DNA of 32,080 nt from DTSX01 sp964633465 (GTDB taxonomy: Bacteria; Pseudomonadota; Gammaproteobacteria; Steroidobacterales; UBA11654), in NCBI GenBank assembly GCA_964633465.1, contig CAZWGB010000012.1, forward strand, positions 1 through 32,080, in the 5' to 3' direction. This document shows, piece by piece, positions 24,828 to 32,080 of the stretch. A model generated the notes under the pieces. It saw only the letters and a program-made list of their open reading frames with translations, searched no databases and was not told the origin of the DNA. The position numbers were made by a program, and so were the translations under genes. Positions within the stretch are counted from its first letter, which is position 1; each line of letters begins with the position of its first letter.

Positions 24828-25979
24828 ATGAACGTTTCACAAAATTATAAAAAAATAATTTTAATTGTTGCAACAATCAGCATGGCAGGTATTACTTTTG
24901 GAATCACTATGCCTTTGAGCACCTTGACTTTAAAAAGTTGGGGTATAAGCAGCACTATGATAGGTTTAAATTCAGCAATGCCAGCACTTTCAGCTGTTTT
25001 ACTCACTCCTTTTTTGCCAAAAATCATGAATCATTGGGGACAAAGAAATGTTATCAGGTTTTGTTTGGTCCTGGTTGCGACATGTTGCATTTGCCTGCCC
25101 CTTTTTCCTAATTTATTCAGCTGGTTTATTCTGAGATTTTTACTTGGCGCAGGAGCAACAGGTATCTGGGTGTTAAGCGAAGTTTGGATCAACAATTTTG
25201 CTGAGGATCATAACCGAGGAAAAATAATTGGCGCTTATTCCGCGTTGTTGTCTTTGGGATTTATTGTTGGGGTTTTGATGTTTTCAGTCATTGGGGTTGA
25301 GAGCAACACAGCATTCTATCTTGCTGCTGGATTTGTAATCATTGCTGCTATTCCCGTATGGACAATGTCGGATTTACCCAACGATGAGATGGCAGAAGAT
25401 GTTTCTTTTTGGCAGCACATGGTTTCAAGTCCTGGACTGATGGGATCCAGCTGGATGATGGGGTTTTTGTATGCTGCTACAGCTTACTTACTTCCAATCT
25501 TTGCTCTTCAATTTGATTTAAATTACGCCCAATCATCCAGAACTATTGCTTGGCTTGGTAGTGGTGAATTAGCCTTGCCTCTTTTCGTTGGTTGGTTTGC
25601 CGATAAAGTCGATAAAAGAAAATTAATGATTTTCATAGCTCTGGTTACCATAGCGACCCTCTCAATCATGCCGTTTGTTTTTGCTGCACCTTTCATGCGT
25701 TTGGCCATCTTGTTTGTCTTGGGAGGCGCAATCATGAGCTTCTATTCTCTGGGTTTGACCATGCTTGGGCAAAAATTCAAAGGCAGTCTATTGGCATCTG
25801 CCAATGCCAGTTTTATTTTCTTTTTGTGTTTGGGGGAAATCATTGGCCCGCCGGTGATTGGGACGGCTATGGACCTTTTTGGGACGTATGCTTTCGGTTG
25901 GTCAATGGCCTTGTTTACTTTGGTCTACTTGTTGATTTTCATTTCCGCTGGGAATAGAACTGAGATGCAGTCAGCCTAA
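24828..25979 (+). CDS. MFS transporter, YcaD-like
   Basis: The 383-residue membrane protein has about 12 hydrophobic segments and typical MFS elements: LTPFLPKIMNHWGQRNVIRF in the helix 2-3 loop, RFLLGAGATGIWVLSEVWINNFAEDHNRGKIIGAY around helices 4-5, and GWFADKVDKRKLM in the matching loop of the second half. The long EVWINN..RG segment resembles the YcaD branch of uncharacterised exporters or importers. It follows the TRAP-type lipoprotein by 18 bases and is likely in the same transcript. Its stop overlaps the stop of the convergent TPR gene. Confidence 0.88.
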   Translation: MNVSQNYKKIILIVATISMAGITFGITMPLSTLTLKSWGISSTMIGLNSAMPALSAVLLTPFLPKIMNHWGQRNVIRFCLVLVATCCICLPLFPNLFSWFILRFLLGAGATGIWVLSEVWINNFAEDHNRGKIIGAYSALLSLGFIVGVLMFSVIGVESNTAFYLAAGFVIIAAIPVWTMSDLPNDEMAEDVSFWQHMVSSPGLMGSSWMMGFLYAATAYLLPIFALQFDLNYAQSSRTIAWLGSGELALPLFVGWFADKVDKRKLMIFIALVTIATLSIMPFVFAAPFMRLAILFVLGGAIMSFYSLGLTMLGQKFKGSLLASANASFIFFLCLGEIIGPPVIGTAMDLFGTYAFGWSMALFTLVYLLIFISAGNRTEMQSA

Positions 25980-27352
25980 GCAATAGGGTTTTCAAGAGGT
26001 TTATCTTCAATTCCAGGTTCAGTAGGTTCAGTAAATTCTTCAACAGCATGCCTGTAACTGAATTCATGCCTGATAGTCAATCCTTCACTTCGTTGAGCTT
26101 CAGCTTCAATATAAGTTGGACGATATATTGTTCTTTTTATTGCAGATAACGCTACTCTGTCCAAGAGCTCACTAGGATCAGACTCAATAATACTTACCTT
26201 ATTGGTTTTACCAGTTGTTTCCACATCAAAGCGAACCGTTAAAAAACCCTGTTTATAAGTCTTATTTTTTTCAATAGGCCGATCGATTGGGTATCTTTCT
26301 GGAATGAAAATACTCCTAACTCTTACTGGTTTAGAGAATCGTTCTTCTATCTCAGGTCTTAATGAAGAATCCTCTTCGATTAACTGCCAGCAATCTTGAT
26401 ACGCTCTATTTGCCGACGACACTCTGCCATAGCTAGTGTAAGTATCACCTAAATCAATGAGAACCTCTAGCTTCAAACGCAGGTCTTGATTCTGATTCTC
26501 CGCAAATAGATCCAATGCTTTTTTCAGGGGGCTGACACTGTCGTACATACTGATTCCTTCTCTTCTATGGGAAAAAGAAATACCCTGTAATGTATTGATT
26601 AATTTTTTTGACTCTTGATTTTCTCGATTCGATTGTCTACCTAAGAGTTCTTCGAACACAAGTCGCTCAGATAATACTTGTCCTGAGCGTCTATACCATT
26701 TTGCAAGCTTTACTAGGGATTCATCAACCTTCATACTGTCCTTGCCATAACGATTATTATAAATGCCGAGCTGAAAACTTTGATGGTGGTTCGCCTCTTC
26801 CAAATTTTTCAATCCAATAAAGCTCTCAGTTAATGAGTCATGAATATTAATTTGTTCTAAATTATAAAAACCATTATTTACCCAATTTATATGGAGGGCC
26901 CTTTTAAAGATTTCAACGGCTTCGTTGTATTGTTCTGATTTGTTGAAAGCCAATCCCAAAGCAACTAGTGGCGACACTAAATCAGAGGAGATAATGTTGT
27001 TTGATTCGATCAGATCAATGCATTCGATAAAGATTTTTATAGCTTGTTCAAAATCACCAATCATAAAATAGGAACTAGCTAGATTATTCAACGGATTAAC
27101 CAAATTCTGACTTTCAGGACCATATATTTCTTGGGTTATATTTAGGATTTCCGAAGCTGTTAAAATACTCTGCTGATAGCGTTCTTCGTCGTATAAACTT
27201 AAGAAATTCTGTTGTAATTGATTCCTTTTTTCTAATAGCTCTTTCTGAGTTTCTTCCTGGGCAGAGGATACAAATGAGGTTATCAATATAACCAATAGGA
27301 GAGAACTGAGAGCAACTTTAAATCCGTATTTTTGCAAGGTACTGAAATCCAA
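25976..27352 (-). CDS. Exported TPR protein with TonB-like C-terminal domain
   Basis: The 458-residue protein begins with an export signal (core about 13-28, ending FVSSAQ), starting at TTG 27352. Residues 40-330 are degenerate tetratricopeptide repeats, for example LNNLASSYFMIGDFEQAIKIFIECIDL. Residues about 365-435 resemble the TonB C-terminal domain: GFLTVRFDVETTGKTNKVSIIES, then LDRVALSAIKRTIYRP. A TonB-like domain on an exported TPR scaffold would sit wholly in the periplasm without the N-terminal anchor and proline linker of true TonB. Its role is unknown; it might scaffold envelope proteins or contact outer-membrane receptors. Downstream in-frame TTG codons make the exact start uncertain. 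It is divergent from msrA. Confidence 0.75.
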   Translation of the reverse strand: MDFSTLQKYGFKVALSSLLLVILITSFVSSAQEETQKELLEKRNQLQQNFLSLYDEERYQQSILTASEILNITQEIYGPESQNLVNPLNNLASSYFMIGDFEQAIKIFIECIDLIESNNIISSDLVSPLVALGLAFNKSEQYNEAVEIFKRALHINWVNNGFYNLEQINIHDSLTESFIGLKNLEEANHHQSFQLGIYNNRYGKDSMKVDESLVKLAKWYRRSGQVLSERLVFEELLGRQSNRENQESKKLINTLQGISFSHRREGISMYDSVSPLKKALDLFAENQNQDLRLKLEVLIDLGDTYTSYGRVSSANRAYQDCWQLIEEDSSLRPEIEERFSKPVRVRSIFIPERYPIDRPIEKNKTYKQGFLTVRFDVETTGKTNKVSIIESDPSELLDRVALSAIKRTIYRPTYIEAEAQRSEGLTIRHEFSYRHAVEEFTEPTEPGIEDKPLENPIA

Positions 27353-27436
27353 TCTTGAAAATTATTTTTTATGCACTGTGATTTTTAATTTATCATAAAT
27401 ACTACACAGAATGATGAGTACACGCTATACCAAAAA

Positions 27437-28075
27437 ATGATATTTGATTTGAACAAAAAAATTGAAATGCCTGATCCTAAGGATGCCTTAAAGGGTAGAG
27501 ATCAATCTTTACCTGTTTCACCCAAGCACTATGTTAATGGCGAAGATATCCAAGGGCCTTATCCAAATGAATGTAAAGAGCTGAAAGTTGCTATGGGTTG
27601 TTTTTGGGGCGCTGAAAAATTATTTTGGCAACAGGACGGAGTGTATTCAACCAGTGTTGGCTATATGGGTGGCTATACAAAAAATCCAACTTACCGAGAA
27701 GTTTGTTCTGGAAACACTGGCCATACTGAAGCTGTTTTAGTTGTCTACGATCCAGCAATTATGTCATTGAAAGAACTGCTGAGAATTTTTTGGGAGGGAC
27801 ATGACCCCACCCAATATATGCGACAGGGAAACGATATAGGAACCCAATATAGGTCGGCTATTTACTTTTCTGATGAGGGTACGTTAGATGTTATTAACGA
27901 GACAAAGCATGAGTACCAAGAACAACTCACCCAATTTAGTCGTGGAAATATAGTTACCGAAGTGAAGCCAATGACAGAATTTTATTTTGCTGAAGATTAC
28001 CATCAGCAGTATTTGGCTAAAAATCCAGATGGTTATTGCGGCCTTGGAGGGACTGGAGTATTACTGGAAGGATAA
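27437..28075 (+). CDS. msrA: Peptide methionine-(S)-S-oxide reductase
   Basis: The 212-residue protein has the MsrA active-site motif AMGCFWGAE with nucleophile Cys55. It also has YMGGYTKNPTYREVCSGNTGHTEAV, FWEGHDPTQ and GNDIGTQYRSAIY, and a C-terminal recycling cysteine (Cys201) in NPDGYCGLGG. Its roughly 45-residue N-terminal extension resembles that of E. coli-type MsrA. No signal peptide, so it acts in the cytoplasm, complementing the periplasmic MsrP/MsrQ pair encoded 4 kb away. No clear Shine-Dalgarno. Its stop lies 3 bases from the stop of the convergent lipoprotein gene. Confidence 0.96.
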   Translation: MIFDLNKKIEMPDPKDALKGRDQSLPVSPKHYVNGEDIQGPYPNECKELKVAMGCFWGAEKLFWQQDGVYSTSVGYMGGYTKNPTYREVCSGNTGHTEAVLVVYDPAIMSLKELLRIFWEGHDPTQYMRQGNDIGTQYRSAIYFSDEGTLDVINETKHEYQEQLTQFSRGNIVTEVKPMTEFYFAEDYHQQYLAKNPDGYCGLGGTGVLLEG

Positions 28076-28078
28076 AGA

Positions 28079-28465
28079 CTAGTTCAAGACCTTATATCCC
28101 CTGCCTCTCAAGCAGCGTCTAACAATTTGTTCTTTTTGCCGCGTCACTCTAATTCCAGACTGGGCAACACCGGTAACAGCACTAACCTCGAAGGTATCTC
28201 CCCAGGATCTTTCATCATCTGTAATTGCTTCTATCACAGCTCCTACTATTGCTCCTGTTGCCGCACCTTTTGCTATACTTTTTCCAGTCGATATATCCTC
28301 TGCAAAGGTACTGCATTCTTCCAGATCCAATTCATATTGGGTCATATTGACCCCCTTGGCGTCCACAATAGGTTTTCCACTGCCAGGGGTAAAAATAGAG
28401 TCCGATTGTGTGGAAATGCATCCAGATATAAGGAAAAAGGACAGCAGATATGGAAAGTGTTTCAT
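28079..28465 (-). CDS. Small glycine-zipper lipoprotein
   Basis: The 128-residue protein has a short signal with lipobox LISGC (Cys16). Ile at the next position suggests outer-membrane sorting. The middle holds a glycine/alanine zipper (AKGAATGAIVGAVIEA, about 66-81) as found in glycine-zipper outer-membrane lipoproteins. A central LEECSTFAED and C-terminal VRRCLRGRGYKVLN carry two cysteines, a common arrangement in this group. The function is not known beyond probable envelope association. Confidence 0.72.
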   Translation of the reverse strand: MKHFPYLLSFFLISGCISTQSDSIFTPGSGKPIVDAKGVNMTQYELDLEECSTFAEDISTGKSIAKGAATGAIVGAVIEAITDDERSWGDTFEVSAVTGVAQSGIRVTRQKEQIVRRCLRGRGYKVLN

Positions 28466-28547
28466 GAAATATTTCCTTGTTTAGCAATGATGTAAGATTA
28501 ACAAAGAACTATGGAGAAAAAATGGTCTTTTGTCATCTGATGGTATA

Positions 28548-28564
28548 TGTAACTAACTGTAACT
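28548..28564. repeat. Two TGTAACT heptamers one helical turn apart
   Basis: TGTAACT occurs at 28548-28554 and 28558-28564, in direct orientation with a 10-base period, on one face of the DNA. They are 63-79 bases upstream of the efflux adaptor start and 83-99 bases upstream of the divergent lipoprotein gene. Direct repeats with this spacing are typical of OmpR-type response regulators, but the site could be chance. Confidence 0.35.
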
Positions 28565-28626
28565 TACAATGCAGTATCTGTGGTATTTCATAATCTAGAA
28601 GGTACAATTCTTTTGACAAAAAAAAT

Positions 28627-29811
28627 ATGAGCAAGAATACAAAAATAATACTTTCATTGGCTGTTGTCGCAGCTTTGATCTATTTTGTTACTGGCCGTGA
28701 ACAACCCCCAATTACTGTTACTGCAGTTGATCCAAAAATTAGAACCGTAGAACAAACCGTCTCCAATACAAGAGCTGGTACTATTGACGCATGCAGACGT
28801 TCTAAAATGTCACCTGCAATGGGTGGACAAATCGCCTCTTTATACGTCAAGGAAGGGGATCTTGTGCAGAAAGACCAAGTACTCATTGAACTTTGGAATA
28901 AAGAATCAAAAGCGAGACTGAAAGAAACAAAAGCAAGGGTTCAAGTTTCTGAGCGAAGCGCACAACAGGTCTGTATTTTATCGGACAGGGCGCAGAGAGA
29001 AGCCAAGAGAAAAACGGAGCTTTTGCAGCGTGGTTTGGCATCAGAAGAAGATACAGAGACAGCAGTTAGCAACGCTGAATCGCAGTCTGCTGCGTGTAAT
29101 GCTGCTTTAACTCAGGTTGAGGCGAATCTGGCATCTGTTGAAGTTATTGAAGCATCTTTAGAGAGAACCATGTTGATAGCACCCTTCGATGGCATAATTG
29201 CTGAAATAGAAGGCGAGTTGGGCGAGTATGTAACCCCTTCACCTGTAGGTGTTGCTACCAAACCCACAGTCGATTTGATTGATAGCAACTGCATCTACAT
29301 CAGTGCACCCATTGATGAAATTGATGCACCTGAGGTTGTATCAGGAATGACGGCCAGAATCACCATGGATGCCTTTGGTGATCAGAATTTTCCGGCAACC
29401 GTTAGACGTGTTGCACCCTATGTACTCGACCTTGAAAAACAAGCAAGGACCGTCGAGATTGAAGCTGTTTTTGACAACCCAGATCAAACCTTGTTACCAG
29501 GATATAGTGCCGATATCGAGGTCATTATTGACCGCGTTGAAGATGCACTCAGTATCCCGACCCAAGCACTCATGAGGGATAATTTTGTATATATGATTGA
29601 TGCAGAAACCATGACTCTTATCAAGAAACAAATCGAGGTAGGAATTGGTAATTGGCAGTACACTGAAGTTACCGGTGGATTAAGTGTTGACGATCAAATT
29701 GTCCTGTCCGTTGATCGTGAAGGGGTTAAAGCTGGGGTAAAGGTTTTGGTGGAAGAGGATGAAGAAGAGGAATCCGAAGAACGTTCTGTGAGTGTCTCTA
29801 TTGGTCAATGA
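28627..29811 (+). CDS. Periplasmic adaptor subunit of a MacAB-like efflux pump (HlyD family)
   Basis: The 394-residue protein has an N-terminal membrane anchor (residues 7-22), a lipoyl half-domain (MGGQIASLYVKEGDLVQKDQVLIELW, about 65-90), a helical hairpin (about 95-175) with its tip near RGLASEED, the second lipoyl half (APFDGIIAEIEGELGEYV), a beta-barrel, and a membrane-proximal domain. The C-terminus is unusually acidic (VEEDEEEESEE, about 376-386). Four cysteines (56, 116, 157, 222) are odd for an adaptor; 116 and 157 lie equally far from the hairpin tip. It links the inner-membrane ABC complex to an outer-membrane channel. Its stop overlaps the ATPase start (ATGA). Confidence 0.9.
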   Translation: MSKNTKIILSLAVVAALIYFVTGREQPPITVTAVDPKIRTVEQTVSNTRAGTIDACRRSKMSPAMGGQIASLYVKEGDLVQKDQVLIELWNKESKARLKETKARVQVSERSAQQVCILSDRAQREAKRKTELLQRGLASEEDTETAVSNAESQSAACNAALTQVEANLASVEVIEASLERTMLIAPFDGIIAEIEGELGEYVTPSPVGVATKPTVDLIDSNCIYISAPIDEIDAPEVVSGMTARITMDAFGDQNFPATVRRVAPYVLDLEKQARTVEIEAVFDNPDQTLLPGYSADIEVIIDRVEDALSIPTQALMRDNFVYMIDAETMTLIKKQIEVGIGNWQYTEVTGGLSVDDQIVLSVDREGVKAGVKVLVEEDEEEESEERSVSVSIGQ

Positions 29812-30491
29812 TCCAGTTAAAAAATTTATCTAGAGAATTTCAAGTAGGTAACCAAGTTGTCCATGCATTGGACAATATTGATCTTGAGATTGCAGAGAAA
29901 GACTACGTGTCCATCATGGGCGTATCAGGATGCGGAAAAACAACCTTATTGAATATCCTAGGCCTGTTAGATACTCCATCCTCTGGCGATTACATTTTAT
30001 CTGGTATTAATACATCGCAAATGGATGACGATGAAATGGCCAAGATACGATCTACAAAAATTGGATTTATTTTTCAATCCTTTCATTTGATACCTAGGTT
30101 AACGGCTGCAGAAAATATCGAAATTCCAATGATTTTGGCAGGTATGTCTAAGCAAGTGAGATCTGAAAAAGTTAAAAAAGCCTTAGCCAGAGTAAATCTT
30201 ACAGATCGATCAGATCACAGACCAGAGCAACTCTCCGGAGGCCAAAGACAGCGTGTAGCCATTGCTAGATCGATTGTAATGGAGCCAAAAGTTTTATTAG
30301 CAGATGAGCCTACTGGAAACCTTGATTCAAGTTCAGGTAAGGAAATTGTCAAACTCATTGAAGAGCTCAATGCAGGGGGATTGACCCTTATTGTGGTAAC
30401 TCATGATAAGCAAATAGGTAAAAGATCAAACAGAGTTGTTAGGTTGTTGGACGGTAAAGTAATCTCTAATCAAGAGCAGTCAAGAGGATGA
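29808..30491 (+). CDS. ABC transporter ATPase, MacB/LolD type
   Basis: The 227-residue ATPase has Walker A GVSGCGKTT (38-46), the Q-loop FIFQSFHLIPRLTAAENIEIPM, signature LSGGQRQRVAIARS (142-155), Walker B VLLADEPTG (162-170) and the switch His in VVTHD. The IPRLTAxENIExPM wording is characteristic of MacB, LolD and FtsE relatives. It powers the two FtsX-type permeases encoded next to it. It overlaps both neighbours by four bases (ATGA), so the operon is translationally coupled. Confidence 0.95.
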   Translation: MIQLKNLSREFQVGNQVVHALDNIDLEIAEKDYVSIMGVSGCGKTTLLNILGLLDTPSSGDYILSGINTSQMDDDEMAKIRSTKIGFIFQSFHLIPRLTAAENIEIPMILAGMSKQVRSEKVKKALARVNLTDRSDHRPEQLSGGQRQRVAIARSIVMEPKVLLADEPTGNLDSSSGKEIVKLIEELNAGGLTLIVVTHDKQIGKRSNRVVRLLDGKVISNQEQSRG

Positions 30492-31702
30492 AATTTTTTG
30501 ATCTATTATTCCTTGCTTTCAGTACCCTGATCCGATACCCGTTGCGGACGATAATGTTATTAATAGCAACGTCCATTGGTGTCATGGCGGTGATATTGCT
30601 TACTGCTGTGGGAGAGGGTGCCAGGGACTACATCACCAGTGAATTTAAGGATTTGGGAACCAATTTGATTATAGTCCTGCCTGGCAAAAATGAGACGTCT
30701 GGCAGCGGCGGTCCGGCTGATTTAGCAGGTATTGCCCCAAGGGATCTAACTGTAGAAGATGCCATAAGTCTGGAACAAATTGAAACCATCAAAAACATTG
30801 CCCCGATTATCATTGGAGAAACGCCTGCATCCTTTGGTGGCTTTGAGCGGGATGTTCCGGTCATAGGAACCACCCCATCTTTTTTGAGAGTCAGGCGGAT
30901 GGAAATGGGAGAAGGTAATTTTCTACCAGGGGTTACTTTGGATAGATCTCCACCGGTTTGTGCTATCGGCAGAGAGGTTGAGCAGGAATTGTTCGGTACC
31001 ACAAAAGCCATTGGTCAGTGGCTTCGTGTGGGTGATAGACGGTGTCGTATAACTGGAATTATTGATTCAGAAGGCAGGGCAATTGGTATCGATCTACAGA
31101 AAATTGTTGTTATGCCGGTAAGTTTGGCAACCGCGTTATTCAATCGACCTTCCTTGTTTAGGATCATTGCCGAAGCGGAAAGTCGCATTTACATGGATCA
31201 AATAAAAAAAGACATAATTAGAATCATAAAAAAACGTCATCAAGGCAAGGAAGATATAACTGTGGTCAGGCAGGATACAGTAATGGCGTCTTTTGACAAC
31301 ATTTTCAATGTCCTGACAATGGCATTGGCATCCATTGCATCGATCAGTTTATTTGTAGCCGGGATTTTAATCATGAATGTGATGTTGGTAGCGGTTTCCC
31401 AAAGGCAATCAGAGATAGGACTTCTCAAGGCTATTGGTGCTAAAAACCGGCAGATCAACAAGCTCTTTTTAACCGAAGCCATTCTTTTATCAGGCAGCGG
31501 TGCCATTTTGGGATTGGTCCTAGGGCACACCATCACCCAGATTCTTAAGATAGCTTTTCCAACTTTTAATTTCCTGCCACCTACCTGGGCATCGATTGTT
31601 TCCTTGATCGTTGCTCTAGTTTGCGGTGCTCTATTTGGTTTAATTCCAGCTAGGAGAGCCTCAAAGCTGGATCCAGTGATGGCATTGACTGGAGAGAAAT
31701 GA
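30488..31702 (+). CDS. ABC permease, FtsX/MacB type (first of two)
   Basis: The 404-residue permease has the MacB layout. There is one N-terminal helix (IRYPLRTIMLLIATSIGVMAVILL), a large periplasmic domain (about 45-265, with GTTPSFLRVRRMEMGEG typical of the MacB core), and three C-terminal helices (about 275-300, 325-350, 365-390). Between the helices lie QRQSEIGLLKAIGAKNRQI, the FtsX coupling-helix segment that contacts the ATPase, and PARRASKLDPVMAL at the end. It works in mechanotransmission: ATP binding moves the periplasmic domain to push substrate through the adaptor and outer channel. Confidence 0.93.
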   Translation: MKFFDLLFLAFSTLIRYPLRTIMLLIATSIGVMAVILLTAVGEGARDYITSEFKDLGTNLIIVLPGKNETSGSGGPADLAGIAPRDLTVEDAISLEQIETIKNIAPIIIGETPASFGGFERDVPVIGTTPSFLRVRRMEMGEGNFLPGVTLDRSPPVCAIGREVEQELFGTTKAIGQWLRVGDRRCRITGIIDSEGRAIGIDLQKIVVMPVSLATALFNRPSLFRIIAEAESRIYMDQIKKDIIRIIKKRHQGKEDITVVRQDTVMASFDNIFNVLTMALASIASISLFVAGILIMNVMLVAVSQRQSEIGLLKAIGAKNRQINKLFLTEAILLSGSGAILGLVLGHTITQILKIAFPTFNFLPPTWASIVSLIVALVCGALFGLIPARRASKLDPVMALTGEK

Positions 31703-31703
31703 G

Positions 31704-32080
31704 ATGAAGTTTCAAGATCTTTTTATCTTTTCATCCTACTCGGTGGTCTCCCAAAAGATGCGTAGTTTTCTAACGTCTTTGGGCATAGCGATTGGTGTAG
31801 TTTGCGTCATATTTTTAACCGGTTTAGGGCAAGGGCTGCAAACCTACATCATTGCACAATTCACGCAATTTGGATCCAACATTATTTCGATTGCTCCAGG
31901 TAAAACAGAAACGATGGGAATGCCGTTGGGTATTTTTGGGACGGTTAAACCCCTGACTTTTGAGGATGCAGAAGCTCTGGAACGTTTGCCTGTAATTGAT
32001 GTTGCGGTTCCGGTGTCGGCTGGAAACGGAGAAATCGAATATGGGGAAAGAATGAGGCGTTCAATGGTTGTTGGAACCGG
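31704..32080 (+). CDS. ABC permease, FtsX/MacB type (second, cut by window end)
   Basis: My translation from ATG 31704, one base after the preceding stop, stays open to the window end (125 codons). It starts MKFQDLFIFSSYSVVSQKMRS, has a membrane helix (LTSLGIAIGVVCVIFLTGLG) and enters a periplasmic MacB domain (GSNIISIAPGKTETMGMP, then TFEDAEALERLPVI). Its plan matches the first permease in general but not closely in sequence, so the pump probably uses two different permeases. The C-terminal helices lie outside the window. Confidence 0.9.
   Translation, partial: MKFQDLFIFSSYSVVSQKMRSFLTSLGIAIGVVCVIFLTGLGQGLQTYIIAQFTQFGSNIISIAPGKTETMGMPLGIFGTVKPLTFEDAEALERLPVIDVAVPVSAGNGEIEYGERMRRSMVVGT

Noticed and set aside
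28613..28618. TTGACA just before the efflux adaptor start, resembling a perfect -35 box
   Set aside because: The matching -10 position falls inside the gene (AATACA, poor match) and would start transcription after the ATG that begins the membrane anchor.
31240..31536. Open frame antisense to the first permease
   Set aside because: Complement of a conserved membrane-protein frame; no ribosome site and no family features.
1..32080. tRNA, rRNA, CRISPR, insertion sequence or phage gene
   Set aside because: I looked for cloverleaf-like stretches, repeat-spacer patterns and transposase or integrase motifs and saw none.

Overview
This window is a gene-dense, moderately AT-rich stretch of bacterial chromosome. 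It holds 31 protein genes (two cut by the window edges). I found no tRNA, rRNA, CRISPR array, insertion sequence or prophage gene, and no gene-free stretch over 300 bases. A TonB-dependent receptor, lipoproteins, Tat substrates, GloA, a YigB-like phosphatase, the MsrP/MsrQ pair and a TRAP-type binding protein point to a Gram-negative proteobacterium. My best inference is a free-living marine gammaproteobacterium; the genus cannot be read from the sequence. Several genes lack a clear Shine-Dalgarno sequence, and two candidate -10 boxes lie right at start codons.

Layout. 1-3267 (minus): the N-terminal part of a TonB-dependent receptor and a TPR-sulfotransferase. 3425-4318 (plus): a methylenetetrahydrofolate-reductase-family protein with a TTG start. 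4356-5360 (minus): a two-gene unit of glyoxalase I and an aspartyl/asparaginyl hydroxylase-like oxygenase. 5433-10651 (plus): a co-directional run of YigB-like phosphatase, lipoyl synthase, M48 protease, rhomboid protease, exported methyltransferase-like protein and exported nucleotide pyrophosphatase/phosphodiesterase. 10657-14276 (minus): an apparent catabolic unit of MFS transporter, TauD-type dioxygenase and Tat-exported amidohydrolase. 14377-15717 (plus): a class I dihydroorotase with an extended -10 box almost touching its start.

15900-20567 (plus) is the most distinctive metabolic module: a GltD-like flavoprotein carrying a built-in two-cluster ferredoxin domain, followed by a gamma-alpha fused KorA-type subunit and a KorB-type subunit. 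The three genes look like a self-contained NAD(P)-linked 2-oxoacid oxidoreductase. It is followed closely by a PBP4-type carboxypeptidase (20581-22047).

22068-28465 is flavoured by methionine sulfoxide repair. The msrP-msrQ pair (minus) is divergent from an orphan TRAP-type binding lipoprotein plus an MFS transporter. The shared promoter region carries two 20-base direct repeats 23 bases apart. A TPR protein with a TonB-like C-terminal domain, msrA and a glycine-rich lipoprotein follow. 28627-32080 (plus) is a MacAB-like efflux operon: periplasmic adaptor, ABC ATPase and two separate FtsX-type permeases, the last one cut by the window end. Its adaptor has four cysteines, two of them placed symmetrically about the predicted coiled-coil hairpin tip.
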